A stretch of 8,592 nt of DNA from Abditibacteriota bacterium (GTDB taxonomy: Bacteria > Armatimonadota > UBA5829), in the NCBI GenBank assembly GCA_017958015.1, contig JAGDDM010000187.1, positions 1-8,592 on the forward strand, given 5' to 3'. The translations under genes and the position numbers were made by a program. Of the stretch, positions 5,224 to 8,592 are shown piece by piece. The number at the start of each line of letters is the position of its first letter. The first letter of the stretch is position 1. The notes beneath the pieces are model-generated. The model saw only the letters and a list, made by a program, of their open reading frames with translations. It was not told the origin of the DNA and did not search any database.

Positions 5224-6174
5224 ATGATTGTTACCACCAAAGAACTGTTCGCGCAGGCGTACAAGAACTACGCCATCGGCGCGTACAACATCAACAACGC
5301 CGAGCAGACCATGGGTCTGTTTAAGGGCAACATGGACTCCAAAGCCCCGTTCATCATCCAGATTTCCAAGGGCGCCAGAAAGTACACCGACAAGCTCATG
5401 CTTGAGGGTATGATCAGAGCCGCCGACGAAATCTTCCCCGACGCGGTTTTTGCCGTCCATCTGGACCACGGCGATGAGCAGACCTGCTACGACTGCATCG
5501 ATTCCGGATTCTATTCCTCCGTTATGATCGATGCCAGCTCTCTGCCCTTCGAAGAGAATATCGCCACCACCAAGCGCGTTGTTGAGGCCGCCCACGCCAA
5601 GGGCCTCGTTGTGGAAGCCGAGCTGGGACAGCTGGGCGGAGTTGAGGAAGACGTCAAGGTGGACGAAGACAAGGCCCACCTCACCGATCCCGCTCAGGCC
5701 GCCGAGTTTATCGAGCGCAGCGGCTGCGATTCCCTGGCCTGCGCTATCGGCACCAGCCACGGCGCGTTCAAGTTCTCCGGTTCTCAGGGTCTCCACTTTG
5801 AGGTGGTCGAAGCTATCCAGAAGCTGGTCCCCGGCTTCCCGCTTGTTCTCCACGGCTCCTCCTCCGTTCCCCAGGAAGAGGTTGAGAGAATCAACGCCGC
5901 CGGCGGCAGCCTCAAGGGCGCCAAGGGCGTTGACGCCACCCAGTACCTCCCCGCCGCCAAGTTGGGCGTCTGCAAGATTAACATCGACACCGACGGCAGA
6001 CTGGTCTGGACCAGAGTCCACAGAGAGTATATGAAGGAACATCCCGAAGTTTTCGACTTCAGACCCATGGGTAAGGTCTTCATCGAGGAATACGCCAAGT
6101 TCATCGCTTCCCGCAACGAACTCCTCGGCTCCGCCGGACACCTGGACGAAGTAAGAGAAGCCCTCAAGAAGTAA
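5224..6174 (+). CDS. fba: Class II fructose-1,6-bisphosphate aldolase
   Basis: Zinc-dependent cytosolic enzyme of glycolysis and gluconeogenesis that reversibly splits fructose-1,6-bisphosphate into dihydroxyacetone phosphate and glyceraldehyde-3-phosphate. The 316-residue TIM-barrel protein shows YNINNAEQ (21-28), HLDHG (79-83, with Asp81 catalytic and His82 a metal ligand), EAELGQLGG (131-139, with Glu133) and GTSHGAF (176-182, with metal ligand His179). HGSSSVP (210-216, with metal ligand His210) and KINIDTDGR (251-259, phosphate/substrate contacts) follow. All expected zinc and catalytic residues are present. Close relatives tagatose-bisphosphate or ketose-bisphosphate aldolases cannot be wholly excluded, but no galactitol or tagatose genes are nearby. 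The ATG at 5224 has GGGAG 10 bases upstream. No promoter of its own is visible, so it probably shares the hpf transcript, which ends at the terminator 19 bases downstream. Confidence 0.93.
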   Translation: MIVTTKELFAQAYKNYAIGAYNINNAEQTMGLFKGNMDSKAPFIIQISKGARKYTDKLMLEGMIRAADEIFPDAVFAVHLDHGDEQTCYDCIDSGFYSSVMIDASSLPFEENIATTKRVVEAAHAKGLVVEAELGQLGGVEEDVKVDEDKAHLTDPAQAAEFIERSGCDSLACAIGTSHGAFKFSGSQGLHFEVVEAIQKLVPGFPLVLHGSSSVPQEEVERINAAGGSLKGAKGVDATQYLPAAKLGVCKINIDTDGRLVWTRVHREYMKEHPEVFDFRPMGKVFIEEYAKFIASRNELLGSAGHLDEVREALKK

Positions 6175-6192
6175 GTTCTTTCTTACAACATT

Positions 6193-6221
6193 AAAGCCTC
6201 CCTTTCGGGAGGCTTTTTTTT
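6193..6221 (+). terminator. Intrinsic terminator of hpf-fba, possibly bidirectional
   Basis: A 10-base perfect stem (6193-6202 with 6207-6216) with a TTTC loop is followed by a run of eight T (6214-6221), a textbook rho-independent terminator on the plus strand. It lies 19 bases past the fba stop and 8 bases past the end of the convergent glycoside hydrolase gene. Read leftward, the stem is followed by the shorter AAT- and T-rich stretch of 6183-6192, so it may also end that transcript, less efficiently. Confidence 0.9.
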
Positions 6222-6228
6222 GCGCCGC

Positions 6229-8592
6229 TTATTTCACTTTTCTGTATGTCCACACGCCGGAGGCGGTGCCGGTGCGGGTGCATCTGATGCCGGTGTTCAT
6301 GAGGACCTTGCCTGTGTACATGGCGGAGGCGGCATCCCAATTGTCCACCAGGTAGCGGGCGCTCTGGTCGAGGCCCTTAAACTTGACGGTGTACGTGTTG
6401 CCCGCGGCGACCTCCCGGCGGAAGATTTGTACAATACCTTCGCCAAGGTCCGGGCGGTTGAACTGCCATGCCATCCAACCGTTCTCTCCGCCGGAGATGG
6501 GGTAGTAGTCGCCCCGGAACAGGTGTTGAACGGACCTGAACAGTTCCAGCTGCACGGGGGCGAATTGCCAGGTGTAGCTTGAGTTGTAGTAGTCGAACAT
6601 GCTGTTCCAAAACGATCCCAAACTGCTGCGGAAGTAATACTTGTCCTCCCGGATATTTCCGCCGCCGGTGATGGGCAGGTAGTACGACATTCCGTAGGTA
6701 CAGTTTTGGTTTCCCTCGGCGCTCCAGCCGTATTCGTAGTCGCTGCGCCAGAGGGCGATTGTCCGCCGCGCCGCCTCAAAGTCCAGCCTGGCTCCCAGGG
6801 TGTCAAGGAGGATGTTCGGGTGCCGCTCGTAGAGGTAATCCCACAGCTCGTAGAGGCCGGTGATGTGCTTAATCTCGTTGATGCCCCGCCTGTCCGCCGG
6901 TTCGTTCGCGTTCCACCACTTGCGGAAGTCCCCGGGTCCCACGTCGAAGCCCAGGGCGTCGCATCCGGTGGAGGTAATTACGTTGTCCATGGTCTCCTTC
7001 GCCCAAGCCAAAGCGTTGGGGTTGCCCGGATTCAGGAAGTTGCCGAGGTTGCCTTCAACCTTGGGGTAGAAGAAGCTTTGCGGATTTTGAGTGTAGGCGT
7101 CGCTTGTGTCCACCGCCGACTCCGGCGCCACCCACAGCCGCAGTTTCATGCCGTTTTCATGCAGGCGGTTCGACACCGGTTTCATGCCCCGGGGGAACCG
7201 GGTGGGGTCGGCGTACCAGTTGCCCAGCTCGCTCCAGTGGCCGCACTTATACCAGCCCGCGTCGATCCACCACTGATCCGGTACGTAGCCGCCGGTGAGC
7301 ATATTGTTTATGCCCAGGAGCATGTTCTCCTCCGTCTCGCCGCCCATAACGACGTTGATGGCGGCGTTGGGGTCGTAGAGGTAGGGCGAGGCGCTCGCGG
7401 AGGGATCGATATCCGCGCCGTGGGGCGTGCAGTGGTTCAGCATGAGACGCCGGAAAGCGTTGTGCCCCTCGTCCCGGTCGCCGCTCCAAAAGAGGGTGAT
7501 GACGGCGGGTGTGCGGACTTCCTCGCCGGGCTTTAGGTAAAAATGACACTGTTCCTGCCCGGCCTTCATAACCGCTTTGCCCCGGGCGGCGGCGAAGGAG
7601 GCTTTCCAGGAGCCGCTCCAGCCCACTGCGGTGATAATGCCGGAGGTGGGGAATATCAAATCGAAGTAGGGCATCACATCGAAAGCGGATCTGCCGTTGC
7701 CGGGAACGAACACCGCCGGTTCGGAGGTGAGGTCGGAGATGTTGGGCATGTATTCGTTGATGTCGCCGCCCTCCACGTTGCCCACGGAGGTCATGAGTTT
7801 GGCGCTTGCCGCGGCGGCCTCGAAGTCCAGGGGCAGAATGTTCTCGATTATCGGCGTTTTCGCCTGCGATGTGTTTTTGAAGTACATGCACCACTCGATT
7901 GCCGGGGATATGTCGTAGCGGGTGGCTTTCACGGTGAGTTGAAGTCCCGTGGCAGGGTCCGTGAATACGTTTTCGTAAACCTTGCCGTCCTCGGTGGACG
8001 TTACGGAGCGTGTTCGGTTCCAGGTTGACAGAAACTCGTCGGAGGAGGCGCCGTCGTAGGTGAAGGAGAACGCTTTTCGGCTCATGGCGCTGAAGGCGGA
8101 CTCGGCCACGGCGGCGGCTGTTCGGTGGTCCGACTTTTCGCCGCTCCGCGTCACCAGGTCCGCATCGGATGTGGGCATGACGGTGTTGTCGTAAACTCCG
8201 CCTGTGACGGATACGAAGTCGCCCACGCTAAGGGTGTGGGTGATGGGGGTCACCTGTTTCGACAGATCTATCACGGCGGAGCCGGAGCCGTCGTCGATGG
8301 TGGCGGAAACCTCATCGCTCGCGGTGACTTTGCCCCAAAGCCTGACGCAGATGTCGGTGAGAGCGGCGGAAGCGCCGATTTTTGTTCCCAGAGGCGACAC
8401 CGTATCGGTGCCGGCGGCGGTGAAACTCTTTACGGTGAGGAGAGTTTCGCCGGTGGGCAGTGTGGATTTTACCGCCTTTATGTCCCGTAAAATGTCTCCT
8501 CGTTTAACGTTGACGCCGACTCCCCGAAAGCCCCGGGTTCTGTCCCGGTTCTGAAGAAAAAAGGTGTTGTCCGAGAGGGCCTCCGAGTCGGA
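6229..8592 (-). CDS. GH36 / clan GH-D-like glycoside hydrolase with N-terminal OB-fold-like units (5' end missing)
   Basis: The frame is open from 8592 to the stop at 6229 (787 residues seen), so the start lies outside the window; the GTG at 8400 is internal. Residues below are counted from the right edge. Residues 1-65 and about 80-150 look like two small OB-fold-like beta units: FFLQNRDRT and a GD-containing strand, then VRLWGKVT, IDDGSG and VGDFVSVTGGVY. Such units precede some secreted bacterial enzymes. A beta-sandwich region follows. The (beta/alpha)8 domain then shows WWIDAGWYK (441-449), FPRGMKPVSNRLHENGMKLRLWVAPE-type signatures of GH36, GFDVGP with Asp550 as likely nucleophile, and LWRSDY with Asp618 as likely acid/base. 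A C-terminal beta domain ends the protein. The usual CxxGG-type loop before the acid/base is replaced by TLGAR (598-602). An alpha-galactosidase-like activity is plausible, but the exact substrate is unknown. Secretion cannot be judged. It converges on fba. Confidence 0.82.
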   Translation of the reverse strand, partial: SDSEALSDNTFFLQNRDRTRGFRGVGVNVKRGDILRDIKAVKSTLPTGETLLTVKSFTAAGTDTVSPLGTKIGASAALTDICVRLWGKVTASDEVSATIDDGSGSAVIDLSKQVTPITHTLSVGDFVSVTGGVYDNTVMPTSDADLVTRSGEKSDHRTAAAVAESAFSAMSRKAFSFTYDGASSDEFLSTWNRTRSVTSTEDGKVYENVFTDPATGLQLTVKATRYDISPAIEWCMYFKNTSQAKTPIIENILPLDFEAAAASAKLMTSVGNVEGGDINEYMPNISDLTSEPAVFVPGNGRSAFDVMPYFDLIFPTSGIITAVGWSGSWKASFAAARGKAVMKAGQEQCHFYLKPGEEVRTPAVITLFWSGDRDEGHNAFRRLMLNHCTPHGADIDPSASASPYLYDPNAAINVVMGGETEENMLLGINNMLTGGYVPDQWWIDAGWYKCGHWSELGNWYADPTRFPRGMKPVSNRLHENGMKLRLWVAPESAVDTSDAYTQNPQSFFYPKVEGNLGNFLNPGNPNALAWAKETMDNVITSTGCDALGFDVGPGDFRKWWNANEPADRRGINEIKHITGLYELWDYLYERHPNILLDTLGARLDFEAARRTIALWRSDYEYGWSAEGNQNCTYGMSYYLPITGGGNIREDKYYFRSSLGSFWNSMFDYYNSSYTWQFAPVQLELFRSVQHLFRGDYYPISGGENGWMAWQFNRPDLGEGIVQIFRREVAAGNTYTVKFKGLDQSARYLVDNWDAASAMYTGKVLMNTGIRCTRTGTASGVWTYRKVK

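Noticed and set aside
5185..6141. Minus-strand open frame of 318 codons opposite fba
   Set aside because: The opposite strand encodes an aldolase with every catalytic residue. The antisense frame has no recognisable motif or ribosome-binding site.
8398..8400. GTG at 8400 as the start of the glycoside hydrolase
   Set aside because: The same frame remains open to the window edge and the upstream 64 codons read as a continuing OB-fold-like unit, so this is an internal valine.
6220..8554. Plus-strand open frames opposite the glycoside hydrolase (for example 6706-7536)
   Set aside because: They are shadows of a gene with clear GH36 motifs on the minus strand, with Pro/Arg/Gly-rich translations and no family signal.

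Overview
The window is bacterial chromosomal DNA of fairly high GC content, gene-dense and mostly core metabolism. There are no RNA genes, insertion sequences, phage genes or CRISPR repeats that I can see. Seven protein genes are supported: five complete, and one cut by each window edge. Lineage cannot be fixed from this alone. A long-form HPF, a class II aldolase, an alkaline-phosphatase-fold homoserine kinase candidate and a large carbohydrate-active enzyme with OB-fold-like N-terminal units suggest an anaerobic, polysaccharide-degrading bacterium. An Armatimonadota-like or related lineage is only a weak guess.

Left part (1-4312, all on the minus strand, so read from right to left): accB (biotin carboxyl carrier protein), hom (homoserine dehydrogenase with an ACT domain), thrC (threonine synthase) and purC (SAICAR synthase) form a tightly packed operon. 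Gaps are 8 and 31 bases, and thrC and purC overlap by one base. The operon is driven by a perfect sigma-70-type promoter (TTGACA, 17 bases, TATAAT) at 4365-4393. A stem-loop terminator follows purC. The start of an apgM-family gene comes next and runs off the left edge. Because it lies beside hom and thrC, and no ordinary thrB is visible, it is the likely homoserine kinase. Together, hom, the apgM-type kinase and thrC would convert aspartate semialdehyde to threonine.

Centre (4313-4627): a non-coding region with two back-to-back promoters whose -35 boxes are 23 bases apart. The leftward promoter serves the accB operon. The rightward one (TTGACG, 17 bases, TAAAAT) serves hpf through a leader of about 175 bases. 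A short motif, TTCCGATACA, and the palindrome TATCGATA recur in the intergenic spaces here and upstream of the apgM-type gene.

Right part: hpf (long-form ribosome hibernation factor) and fba (class II fructose-bisphosphate aldolase) run rightward, probably as one transcript. A C(UUCG)G stem-loop lies between them and a strong terminator follows fba. Converging on that terminator from the right is a large GH36/clan GH-D-like glycoside hydrolase (6229 to beyond 8592). It is preceded by OB-fold-like units and has an unusual active-site loop. Its reading frame stays open to the window edge, so its true start is outside the window.

The least ordinary items are the mixed accB-hom-thrC-purC operon with the substitute homoserine kinase, the glycoside hydrolase with its altered substrate loop, and the shared intergenic motif. 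I do not see evidence for a wholly new multi-gene system.
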